DNA of 18,399 bases from contig CANGUQ010000017.1 in the NCBI GenBank assembly GCA_947456915.1, forward strand, positions 1 to 18,399, given 5' to 3'. A program made the position numbers and the translations under genes. This DNA comes from Betaproteobacteria bacterium. GTDB lineage: Bacteria > Pseudomonadota > Gammaproteobacteria > Burkholderiales > CAIKXV01. The notes under the pieces were generated by a model. It searched no databases, was not told the DNA's origin, and saw nothing but the letters and a program-made list of their open reading frames with translations. Of this stretch, positions 1-6,860 are shown piece after piece. Each line of letters begins with the position of its first letter. Positions within the stretch are counted from its first letter, which is position 1.

Positions 1-316
1 CCTGTCCTACCACGACATCGTGAACACGCCGACCGACCGCATGCGGATGAACCGGGCGATGCTCGACGCGCTGAAGCCCGGCGGCCGACTGGTGGTGATG
101 GACCACTCCGGACGCCCGGGAACGGGGCTCACCGAGACGAACACGCTGCACCGGATCGAGGAGGTGACGATGCGTCGCGAACTCGAGGCCGCCGGCTTCG
201 TGTTCGAGGCCGACAGCCGGGCGTGGCGCAACCCGGCCGATGCGCGAGACCTGCACTACAGCAAGGCCACGCCCTACAGCGACAAGTTCGCGCTGCGCTT
301 CGTGCGGCCGCGCTAG
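1..316 (+). CDS. Predicted SAM-dependent methyltransferase, C-terminal part (5' end outside window)
   Basis: The reading frame is open from base 2 and ends at the TAG at 314-316, so about 104 C-terminal residues are visible. The segment 'MNRAMLDALKPGGRLVVMDH' has the late Rossmann-fold strand and glycine turn typical of class I SAM methyltransferases (LKPGG motif). It is followed by 'NTLHRIEE' and 'ELEAAGF', which I recognise from the predicted methyltransferase group COG4798. The SAM-binding N-terminal half lies outside the window, so the substrate cannot be inferred. A GTG at 20 could be mistaken for a start, but coding continues upstream of it. The next gene starts 85 bp downstream on the same strand, so co-transcription is possible. 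The family assignment is fairly secure; the function is unknown. Confidence 0.8.
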   Translation, partial: LSYHDIVNTPTDRMRMNRAMLDALKPGGRLVVMDHSGRPGTGLTETNTLHRIEEVTMRRELEAAGFVFEADSRAWRNPADARDLHYSKATPYSDKFALRFVRPR

Positions 317-401
317 CCGGCGCGGCAGGCGCGCTGCAGTCGGCACGGCGGCGCGCGCGGTCGACGATCCGGGTGCACGATCCGAAGAGGGGAGATCGAA
401 G

Positions 402-1013
402 ATGAATCGCCGAACAGCATTGTCCGCGGCACTGCTGGCCGCGCTGCCGGCATTCTCCGGTTGCGCCTCGATGGCGCGGCGCGAGGGCTGGGTGACACTG
501 ATCGACGGGGCCAGCGGGCTCGCCAGCTTCACCGTCTCCGGCGCGGTCGCCAACTGGCGCGGCGAAGACGGGGCGATCGTCGCCGACCGGATCGTCTCGG
601 GCAAGGGCGCGAGCGTGCTGATCACGCAGCAGGACTATCGCGACGTGGAGATCCTGGCCGAGTTCTGGTCGGCGGAGGACACCAACAGTGGCATCTACCT
701 GCGCGCGCCGGATCCGGCGATGGTCAACACCGCATCGGGCGCCTTCGAAGTGCAGATCTGGGACCGGAATCCGGCGCAGCAGTTCGCCACCGGCAGCCTC
801 GTCAACGTCGCCCCGGCCAACGGCAGGTACATCGCCGCCGGGCGCTGGAACACCTACGAGATCCGTACGCAGGGCAGCGAGATCACCGTCCGGCTCAACG
901 GCGTTGAGACCGCCCGCACCACGCAGGCGAAGACCCACGCCGGTCGCATCGGCCTGCAGTTCAATGCGGGCGGGCCGATCAGGTTCCGCAAGCTGATGGT
1001 GCGCGAGGTGTAG
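402..1013 (+). CDS. DUF1080 (3-keto-disaccharide hydrolase-like) lipoprotein
   Basis: This encodes 203 residues. The ATG at 402 was chosen because a purine-rich GAGGGGAGA lies just upstream and because it opens a lipoprotein signal: MNRRT, a hydrophobic stretch, then 'FSGC' with the modified cysteine at residue 21. The same frame is open further upstream but shows no signal-like start there. The mature part is a beta-sandwich of the DUF1080 family. Its marks are 'WVTLIDGASGL', 'DVEILAEFWSAEDTNSGIYLR', 'AFEVQIWD', 'WNTYEIRTQGSEITVRLNGV' and the ending 'GPIRFRKLMVREV'. Members bind or cleave carbohydrates, and some act on 3-keto-glycosides. The -3 position of the lipobox is Phe rather than the usual Leu. 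The protein is probably membrane-anchored facing the periplasm. The substrate is unknown. Confidence 0.85.
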   Translation: MNRRTALSAALLAALPAFSGCASMARREGWVTLIDGASGLASFTVSGAVANWRGEDGAIVADRIVSGKGASVLITQQDYRDVEILAEFWSAEDTNSGIYLRAPDPAMVNTASGAFEVQIWDRNPAQQFATGSLVNVAPANGRYIAAGRWNTYEIRTQGSEITVRLNGVETARTTQAKTHAGRIGLQFNAGGPIRFRKLMVREV

Positions 1014-1145
1014 GCAGCCGCGCAGCGCGCGCTCGCGCGCCGCGGAACGTCCGGCCACCCGTGCGATGACCCCGCGGCTGCGCGGCACTGCAGCCGGTGG
1101 GCCGGCTTCGGGCGATCGACAGCCGGGACACGAGGGCGCGGTTGA

Positions 1146-1177
1146 TGCTGCGCCCCGGCCTCGCCCGGGGCGCAGCA
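1146..1177. terminator. Strong GC hairpin between convergent genes
   Basis: A perfect 13-bp inverted repeat has arms TGCTGCGCCCCGG (1146-1158) and CCGGGGCGCAGCA (1165-1177) around a 6-nt loop. It sits in the 207-bp gap between two convergent genes ending at 1013 (+) and 1221 (-). A bidirectional terminator is the natural reading of that position. There is no T tract on either side, so it is not a classic intrinsic terminator; it may act with Rho or as a 3'-end stabiliser. The rest of the gap holds only GC-rich sequence with no gene. Confidence 0.55.
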
Positions 1178-1220
1178 GACGTCGTCGTTCGCGGCGTGTC
1201 TGCCGGGGGCGGGGTACCGT

Positions 1221-2615
1221 CTACTGCGACGGGCGGCGACCGGACTTCCTGCCCTGTGCTGCATCACGGCGCAGGAACCGCGGCACGCTCGCCTCGTGCG
1301 CCATCGCGAAGACTTCCACCGCCTCGTCCTTCGCCGCGAGCCGCGAGCGCATCTTCAGCGCCGAATACATCGCCTCCTTGCCGAAGTGCGCCTCGTCGCG
1401 CCGCCCGGCGATCTCCTCGAGCTGGCCCAGCACGCCCTGCACCCACGGCTGGTCACCGAAACGCCGGCGGGCGGACTCGATCAGTGCCCGCACCGCCGCC
1501 CAGTCACCGCAATCCACCAGCGCGCGCGCGTGCTCGATCAGGCGGCTCGCCTCGACCTCTGCCAGACGGGCTCGCGCCAGCGGATCGGCGGCGAGCGCCT
1601 CCCACACCTGTGGCGGAACGCCCTCGAGCGCGAGCGTCGCGTCGGGAAAAGCGATCGGCGCGCGCTCGAGGCTCACGCCGGTGACGTCCGCCCGCAGCAG
1701 TGGGGCACCCGGTGGAGGCACGAAGCCGGCGGGGATCGCCAGTTCCAGCATCACCCACGCCTCGGCGCCGAACGGCAGGTCGGGCAGGGTGATCACCGGG
1801 GTGTGCGCGCCCCCCGCGACCGGGTAGTCGTTGAGCATCTTCACTCCGACGCCGGGGCAGGTGGCGAGCGACAGGCGAACCTGCCGCGCGTACAGGTGCG
1901 AGATCAGGTCGAACTCCTCGGCGAACGGCTCGAACAGGTCGGCAGCCGTGTCGCCGTAGTAGTGATTGCCGCCGCCGGCGCGGGCCATGGCGACCATCAG
2001 CGCTTCGTTGAAGTCGCGCCCGAGCCCGTAGGTGGAGGTGGTCACGCCGCGCGCGGCGGCTGCCGCGCAGTGCCCGGCGATCCGCTGCGGGTCGGTGAGC
2101 TCGCCACAGTTCGCGTTGCCGTCGGTGAGCACGATGGCGCGCGCGATCGCCGCCGACTGCGCCTCGGGCAGCAGCGACTGCACGCCGGCATCCCACCCCC
2201 CATGCAGATCGGTGGAGCCGCCGCAGTGGATGCCCGCCAGCGCGCGCTGCAGCGCCTGCCGGTCGCCGACCGGCTGAGCGGGAACGAGCACCCGGACACG
2301 GTCGTCGAACACCACCAGCGACGCCACGTCGGTCGGCAGCAGCTGATCGACCATGTGACGCGCGCAGCGCACGGCCTCGAGCAGCGGCTGCCCGCTCATC
2401 GATCCCGAGCGGTCGAGCACCAGCGACAGGTGGCAGGGGCGCCGCGCGGACGTGCGCGCCGGCCCGGCATCGGGTGCCTGCACGCGCACGAGCACCGGCA
2501 GGGTGTGAGCGTGGCCCGCGATCAGGGCCGACTTGAGTGGTACGAGAATGACCTGCGGCACGGCGGTGCCGGGGATTCCGGCAGCGGAACCGGGCGCGGA
2601 GATGTGGTCGGGCAT
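1221..2615 (-). CDS. von Willebrand factor A (VWA) domain protein
   Basis: This encodes 464 residues starting at 2615, with a perfect AGGAGG (2621-2626 on the minus strand) five bases upstream. A beta-rich N-terminal segment (about 1-60) leads into a VWA domain (about 62-245). The metal-ion-dependent adhesion site is complete: D68-x-S70-x-S72 in 'LDRSGSMSG', T135 in 'GGSTDL' and D165 in 'LTDGNAN'. A beta-sandwich region follows (about 246-335), then an alpha-helical tail (about 336-450) rich in Ala, Arg and Glu. No signal peptide or transmembrane segment is seen, so it is probably cytoplasmic. Intact MIDAS proteins bind partner proteins through Mg2+, often an AAA+ ATPase of the MoxR type, but none is next to it. 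The gene is divergent from the helicase gene, with 236 bp between the start codons. The role is unknown. Confidence 0.88.
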   Translation of the reverse strand: MPDHISAPGSAAGIPGTAVPQVILVPLKSALIAGHAHTLPVLVRVQAPDAGPARTSARRPCHLSLVLDRSGSMSGQPLLEAVRCARHMVDQLLPTDVASLVVFDDRVRVLVPAQPVGDRQALQRALAGIHCGGSTDLHGGWDAGVQSLLPEAQSAAIARAIVLTDGNANCGELTDPQRIAGHCAAAAARGVTTSTYGLGRDFNEALMVAMARAGGGNHYYGDTAADLFEPFAEEFDLISHLYARQVRLSLATCPGVGVKMLNDYPVAGGAHTPVITLPDLPFGAEAWVMLELAIPAGFVPPPGAPLLRADVTGVSLERAPIAFPDATLALEGVPPQVWEALAADPLARARLAEVEASRLIEHARALVDCGDWAAVRALIESARRRFGDQPWVQGVLGQLEEIAGRRDEAHFGKEAMYSALKMRSRLAAKDEAVEVFAMAHEASVPRFLRRDAAQGRKSGRRPSQ

Positions 2616-2806
2616 GGCGGCCTCCTGAGTCAGGGCACTTCAGGATAGGCGGCGGGAGGCTCAAAGGATGAGCCTGCGGGGGCGAAGAGGAGGACGCGTC
2701 GGCGGGGACTTGATGACCGGACGAGTGCGGGCGACGTCAGCTCGTGTGCCCGGCTCCGGCGGCGCAATGCTGCGATTGCGCCCGGTGTGCGTTACGCTGG
2801 CCCCGA

Positions 2807-2832
2807 ACCTGCCTGATCGCGACGCGGCAGGT
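2807..2832 (+). promoter_or_regulatory. Dyad just upstream of the helicase-gene ribosome binding site
   Basis: A perfect 7-bp inverted repeat, ACCTGCC (2807-2813) and GGCAGGT (2826-2832), has a 12-nt spacer. It ends three bases before the GAGAGGAG Shine-Dalgarno stretch (2836-2843) of the gene starting at 2852. It could be a leader hairpin that affects translation or an operator for a repressor dimer. Upstream, at about 2791-2796, TACGCT could serve as a weak -10 element, but no good -35 is seen. The function is inferred from position only. The remainder of the 236-bp divergent region shows no gene. Confidence 0.3.
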
Positions 2833-2851
2833 GCTGAGAGGAGCGGGGCTC

Positions 2852-4729
2852 ATGATCGTCTACGCCAAGAACAAGAAGGACTTTCTTTCGGATCACAGGA
2901 ACTCCGACATAGAAGACGTTGTCCAGGAGTACTTCGTCGCCGCGACCGGACGGAAGGCTCCGCCCCCCGAACTGCGATCCTGGAAGGAGTCACTGGGATT
3001 CATGTCACGGGTGCTCGATGACGTGTTGATTCCCGACGATGCCAAGGTCGCCATCGAGTTCCACATCCCGCAGAGCTCGAAGAGGATCGACGTCACGCTC
3101 ACAGGCTACGACCACACAGGTGCGAAGTCGGCGGTGATCGTGGAACTGAAGCAGTGGGCGACCGCCGAAGCGACGCCCAGGGATGGTGTGGTACTGACCT
3201 ACCTGGCGAAGGCAAAACGCGAGGTGGTGCATCCGTCCTATCAGGCGTGGTCGTATGCAAGCCTCCTTGAAGGGTTCAACGAGGCCGTCTATGAGGGCGG
3301 TATCCGGCTGCATCCCTGCGCATACCTGCACAACTATCTCAGCGATGGGGTGATCGACGGTGCCCAGTACGCCGAACACATTGCGAGAGCGCCTGTTTTT
3401 CTGAAGGGCTCGCAAGACCGACAGCGCCTGCGCCGCTTCATCGGAGAACATCTGCGCCGTGGTGACCGGGGCGAAGTACTGTGGGCCCTGGAGCACGGCC
3501 GCATACGGCCCTCGAAGGCGCTTGCCGACAGCTTGTCCGGATTGCTTGCCGGAAAACCGGAGTTCGTGCTGATCGATTCGCAGAAGCTGGTGTACGAGGC
3601 GTGCCTCTCCGCGGCGCGGGCTGCGCCGACAGATCAGCCTCGCGTGATCATCGTCGAGGGAGGGCCAGGCACGGGAAAGACCGTGCTTGCCATCAACCTC
3701 CTGGTACGGCTGACCCAGGAACGGCTGCGGACGCAGTATGTGTCCAAGAACGCTGCGCCGCGGCAGGTCTACAAGTCCCGGCTCCTCGGGACAATGAAGA
3801 AGAGTCGGTTTGATGCGCTGTTCTCGGGTTCTGGTGCTTTCGTCAGCGAGGAGCCTGATGCGTTCGATGTACTGATCATCGATGAAGCCCACCGCCTGAA
3901 CGAGAAGTCCGGCTTGTACGGAAATCTCGGCGAGAACCAGATCAAGGAGACGATGAACGCAGCCCGCGTGTCGATCTTCTTCATTGATGAGGATCAGCGG
4001 ATCGCGCTGAGCGACGTCGGCTCGAAGGACGAGATCGCAAGGTTCGCCCTGCAGCGAGGCGCGAGTGTCGAAACCCATGAACTGGACTCGCAGTTCCGCT
4101 GTAGCGGTTCGGACGGCTACGTGGCTTGGATCGACCACGTGCTGGAGATCCGGAATACGGCCAACCCGACGCTCGCGGGTGTGTCTTTTGACTTTCGTGT
4201 CTTCGATGATCCCTCGGCTCTGCATGAAGCGATCGCGCAGCGCAACAGCAACAACAAGGCGCGCGTGGTTGCAGGATACTGCTGGCCCTGGCGCAGCAAG
4301 AAGAACCCCGCCCTCTACGACATCGAGATCGGCTCCTCTTATCGGAGACGCTGGAATCTCGACCGCGATGGTTCGCTGTGGATCATCGCTGAGTCGTCGC
4401 TGGAAGAGGTCGGTTGCATCCACACCTGCCAGGGGCTCGAATTGGAGTATGTCGGAGTCATCTTCGGGCCCGATCTGGTCATCCGGAACGGAAGCGTCGT
4501 GGTCAATCCGGCAGCGCGCGACCGGCATGACCGAACGATCAAGGGCTACAGGAAATGGATGGCACGGGATCCGCAGGCCGCCTCGGCGGCGGTCGCGCGC
4601 ATCGTGAAGAACACGTACCGGACGTTGATGACGCGCGGAATGAAGGGGTGCTACGTGTTCTCGGAAGACGCGCAGACGCGCGCGTTCTTCCGGTCGCACT
4701 CGGCAGCGCGGGCGCACACTCGCCTGTAG
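2852..4729 (+). CDS. DUF2075-type superfamily 1 helicase/ATPase with N-terminal PD-(D/E)XK-like nuclease motif
   Basis: This encodes 625 residues. The ATG at 2852 has AGGAG eight bases upstream; the frame is open to 2744 but without a better start. Residues about 65-102 read 'RIDVTLTG' then 'AVIVELKQW', giving D80 and E98-x-K100, the core of a PD-(D/E)XK nuclease. The helicase part shows Walker A 'GGPGTGKT' (K276), Walker B 'LIIDEAHR' (D344, E345), 'FIDEDQRI' (379-384), 'SQFRC' (Q414, R416), 'HTCQGLELEYV' (Q527, E530) and 'NTYRTLMTRG' (R590, R595). These are SF1 motifs I to VI as arranged in DUF2075 proteins. Three sampled 60-base lines of the gene are 50-58% G+C, against 68-72% in flanking genes, which suggests acquisition by transfer. 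Such proteins occur in bacterial defence islands, so a DNA-processing or anti-phage role is plausible but inferred. Confidence 0.88.
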   Translation: MIVYAKNKKDFLSDHRNSDIEDVVQEYFVAATGRKAPPPELRSWKESLGFMSRVLDDVLIPDDAKVAIEFHIPQSSKRIDVTLTGYDHTGAKSAVIVELKQWATAEATPRDGVVLTYLAKAKREVVHPSYQAWSYASLLEGFNEAVYEGGIRLHPCAYLHNYLSDGVIDGAQYAEHIARAPVFLKGSQDRQRLRRFIGEHLRRGDRGEVLWALEHGRIRPSKALADSLSGLLAGKPEFVLIDSQKLVYEACLSAARAAPTDQPRVIIVEGGPGTGKTVLAINLLVRLTQERLRTQYVSKNAAPRQVYKSRLLGTMKKSRFDALFSGSGAFVSEEPDAFDVLIIDEAHRLNEKSGLYGNLGENQIKETMNAARVSIFFIDEDQRIALSDVGSKDEIARFALQRGASVETHELDSQFRCSGSDGYVAWIDHVLEIRNTANPTLAGVSFDFRVFDDPSALHEAIAQRNSNNKARVVAGYCWPWRSKKNPALYDIEIGSSYRRRWNLDRDGSLWIIAESSLEEVGCIHTCQGLELEYVGVIFGPDLVIRNGSVVVNPAARDRHDRTIKGYRKWMARDPQAASAAVARIVKNTYRTLMTRGMKGCYVFSEDAQTRAFFRSHSAARAHTRL

Positions 4730-4738
4730 TCGACCCAA

Positions 4739-4783
4739 GCAGGCTCGGGGCGTTCGCCAGTTCGCCCTGACCGAACAGCCTGC
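4739..4783. terminator. Candidate bidirectional hairpin between convergent genes
   Basis: GCAGGCT (4739-4745) pairs with AGCCTGC (4777-4783). The stem can be extended inward by CGG (4746-4748) with CCG (4771-4773) across a 3-nt bulge, and the loop contains a smaller GGCG/CGCC stem. It lies in the 79-bp gap between convergent genes ending at 4729 (+) and 4809 (-). There is no T tract, so termination is inferred from position and pairing only. Confidence 0.4.
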
Positions 4784-4808
4784 GCGCGCCTCAGTCCCCT
4801 GACCCCGC

Positions 4809-5792
4809 TCAGTCCGCAGTCGCCCCCGAGTCCCTGACCGCGCGCTCCCACTTCTGGGTTTCGGCGGCGACGAAGCGGGCGAACTCCGCCGGCGAACTGC
4901 TGACCACGACCTCGACGCCGCCCGCGGCGAGCCGCTTGCGCACGTCCTCGTCGGACATGGTCTTCTGGATCGCCGCGAACATCCGCTCGACGATGGGCGC
5001 GGGCGTGTCTTTCGGGAAGAACAGACCCTGCCACGAGCCGCCCACGAGCTCGGTGATGCCCAGCTCGGTGGTGGTGGGCACGTCGGGCAGCACCGCCAGG
5101 CGCGCCGGCGAGGTGACGGCGAGCGCGCGCAGCCTGCCCGCCTTGACGAACGGGACGACCGAGGAGAGCGTCGTGAACATCAGCTGCGTCTCGCCGGACA
5201 CCAGCGCGGTCACGGCCGGGCCGGCACCGCCCTTGTAGGGAATGTGCGTCATGTCGATGCCGGCGCTCTTGCGAAACACCTCCATCTCCAGCCGGTTGCC
5301 GCTTGCGCTGCCGGGCGAGCCGAAGTTGAGCTTGCCCGGCTGCTTGCGCGCGAGCGTGATGAGCTCGCGCACGCTCTTCACCGGCAGCGAGGGATGCACG
5401 ACCAGCACGCTCGGCACGTCGACGATCAGGCCGAGCGCGGTCAGGTCGCGCGTGGGCCGTACCGGGGACGTCGTGTAGATCGCGGGACTGATGACGATCG
5501 CGCCGTTGTTGCCGAGCAGCAGGGTGTAGCCGTCGGGCTTTGCGGCAGCGGCCTGCTCGACGCCGAGATAGCCTGATGCGCCGGGGCGGTTGTCCACCAC
5601 GACTGGCTGCCCGAGGCTCTCGCCGAGCCTGACCGCGACGATGCGGCCGACGAAGTCACCTGCGCCGCCGGGGGCGAAGGGCACGATGAAGCGCACCGGA
5701 CGACTCGGGTAGTCGCCCTGCGCCTGCGCGGTGTGCGCGGCGGGCAGCGCCGCCAGTGCTGCGATGCCTGCGGCGAGAAACGTCCTGTTCAT
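4809..5792 (-). CDS. Bug/TctC-family periplasmic solute-binding protein
   Basis: This encodes 327 residues. The start at 5792 was chosen because AGGAGG lies seven bases upstream (5800-5805, minus strand) and because it opens a Sec signal peptide, 'MNRTFLAAGIAALAALPAAH', with likely cleavage after 'AQA' at about residue 24. The mature protein begins 'YPSRPVRFIVPFAPGG', the hallmark of the tripartite tricarboxylate transporter receptor (Bug) family. Further family marks are 'VVDNRPGASG', 'KPDGYTLLLG', 'PSLPVKSVRELI' and 'THIPYKGG'. Bug proteins capture small, usually carboxylated, ligands in the periplasm. No TctA/TctB membrane genes are present, as is common for orphan members. It is divergent from the LysR gene (148 bp), which probably regulates it. 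The ligand is unknown. Confidence 0.95.
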   Translation of the reverse strand: MNRTFLAAGIAALAALPAAHTAQAQGDYPSRPVRFIVPFAPGGAGDFVGRIVAVRLGESLGQPVVVDNRPGASGYLGVEQAAAAKPDGYTLLLGNNGAIVISPAIYTTSPVRPTRDLTALGLIVDVPSVLVVHPSLPVKSVRELITLARKQPGKLNFGSPGSASGNRLEMEVFRKSAGIDMTHIPYKGGAGPAVTALVSGETQLMFTTLSSVVPFVKAGRLRALAVTSPARLAVLPDVPTTTELGITELVGGSWQGLFFPKDTPAPIVERMFAAIQKTMSDEDVRKRLAAGGVEVVVSSSPAEFARFVAAETQKWERAVRDSGATAD

Positions 5793-5940
5793 GCGCGATC
5801 CTCCTGTGGTGCTGCATGATGCGAGCCGCTCGCCGCCGAACACCGTATGATTTTCGATTGTCGGTGCAGTCGGTGCCGGCGGGATTTCAAGCGGGGTGGG
5901 GCAATGATGGGCAAGTCGTCCGGTTGCAGGGTTCGGTGAC
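5793..5940. promoter_or_regulatory. Divergent control region between the Bug and LysR genes
   Basis: This 148-bp region separates a Bug gene (-) from a LysR gene (+), the usual site for a LysR operator. Its only AT-rich part, 5846-5861, is bracketed by an inverted repeat CACCG (5841-5845) and CGGTG (5862-5866). It also contains TATGAT (5846-5851), which matches the -10 consensus in five of six positions on the plus strand. No convincing -35 was found at the right distance, and I could not find a clean LysR T-N11-A box. Assignment as the operator/promoter is by position. Confidence 0.4.
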
Positions 5941-6858
5941 GTGGAACTGCGCCACCTCAGATACTTCGTCGCCGTCGCGGAAGAGCTGCACTTTGCCCGT
6001 GCAGCGAAGCGACTGCGCATGGCGCAGCCGCCGCTGAGCCGTCAGATCAAGCAGCTCGAGACGGAGCTGAACGTTCGCCTGTTCCACCGCGCCGACCGCA
6101 AGGTGCAGCTGACCCAGGCCGGCACGCTGTTCCTGCCGCAGGCGCGCGAGACGCTGATGCAGGCGGAACGGGCGACGCTGGTGGCACAGCGCGCGGCGCG
6201 CGGCGAGCTCGGGCTGCTCAACATCGCCACGCCGAGTTCCATGCCCTTCACCGGCATCCTCCCGGCGATGCTGCGCGCCTACCGCCAGGCCTTCCCGCAC
6301 GTCCAGCTGGTGCTGCAGGAGCTGGGCATCAACAGGCAGCTGAGCGGGCTCGTCAACGGCGAGCTCGACATCGGCTTCATCCGCCTGCCGGCCACGCAGT
6401 TCCCCTCGGGCATCGCCGCGCACCCCGTGCTGAAGGAGAACATCCTGGTGGCGCTGCACGAGGGCCACCCGCTGGCGGCACACGCGAAGATCGATCTGGC
6501 GAGTCTCGCCGACGAGGCCTTCATCATGTACCCGTACGACCTCGGCGGCGGGCTGTACGACATCACGATGAGCATGTGCCGCAAGGCCGGCTTCTCGCCG
6601 CGCATCGAGCAGGAGGCGAGGACCGTGCCGATGGCGGTGAGCCTCGCCGCTGCCGGTCTGGGGCTCGCGCTGGTGCCTGGATGCGTTCGGCAGGTGCATA
6701 CGCCCGGGGCGGTCTATCGCGAACTGAACGATCCGGCGGCCACGACCGAAATCGTCATCGCATACCGCAAGGACGACCGGTCGTCGATCGTGAAGTCCTT
6801 CGTGCGCATCAGCACGCCGTTTCGTTCCGACCGCACGCGCGCGGCGGCTCAGCGCTGA
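5941..6858 (+). CDS. LysR-family transcriptional regulator
   Basis: This encodes 305 residues from a GTG start at 5941. The start gives the canonical LysR beginning 'MELRHLRYFVAVAEELHFARAA', and only a weak AGGG lies upstream. The winged helix-turn-helix spans about residues 4-62, with the HTH in 'HFARAAKRLRMAQPPLSRQI' and the wing 'LFHRADRKVQLTQAG'. The effector-binding domain (about 90-295) starts 'GELGLLNIATPSS' and contains 'LPAMLRAYRQAFPHVQLVLQ', 'GELDIGFIR' and 'VSLAAAGLGLALVPG'. Members act as dimers or tetramers that respond to a small co-inducer, often the pathway substrate. The divergent Bug gene at 4809-5792 is the likely target. Its stop codon overlaps that of the convergent dioxygenase gene. 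Confidence 0.95.
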   Translation: MELRHLRYFVAVAEELHFARAAKRLRMAQPPLSRQIKQLETELNVRLFHRADRKVQLTQAGTLFLPQARETLMQAERATLVAQRAARGELGLLNIATPSSMPFTGILPAMLRAYRQAFPHVQLVLQELGINRQLSGLVNGELDIGFIRLPATQFPSGIAAHPVLKENILVALHEGHPLAAHAKIDLASLADEAFIMYPYDLGGGLYDITMSMCRKAGFSPRIEQEARTVPMAVSLAAAGLGLALVPGCVRQVHTPGAVYRELNDPAATTEIVIAYRKDDRSSIVKSFVRISTPFRSDRTRAAAQR

Positions 6859-6860
6859 GC
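6847..6860. other. 14-bp palindrome carrying both stop codons of a convergent gene pair
   Basis: GCTCAGCGCTGAGC is a perfect palindrome. The TGA at 6856-6858 ends the LysR gene and the TCA at 6849-6851 is the TGA of the oppositely oriented dioxygenase gene, so the two coding regions overlap by 10 bp. The palindrome is too short and lacks a loop, so it is unlikely to be an efficient terminator. No separate terminator space exists between the two genes. Confidence 0.6.

Noticed and set aside
2852..4729. Insertion sequence or prophage carrying the low-G+C helicase gene
   Set aside because: No transposase, integrase, terminal inverted repeats or target-site duplication could be found at its edges; only base composition hints at transfer.
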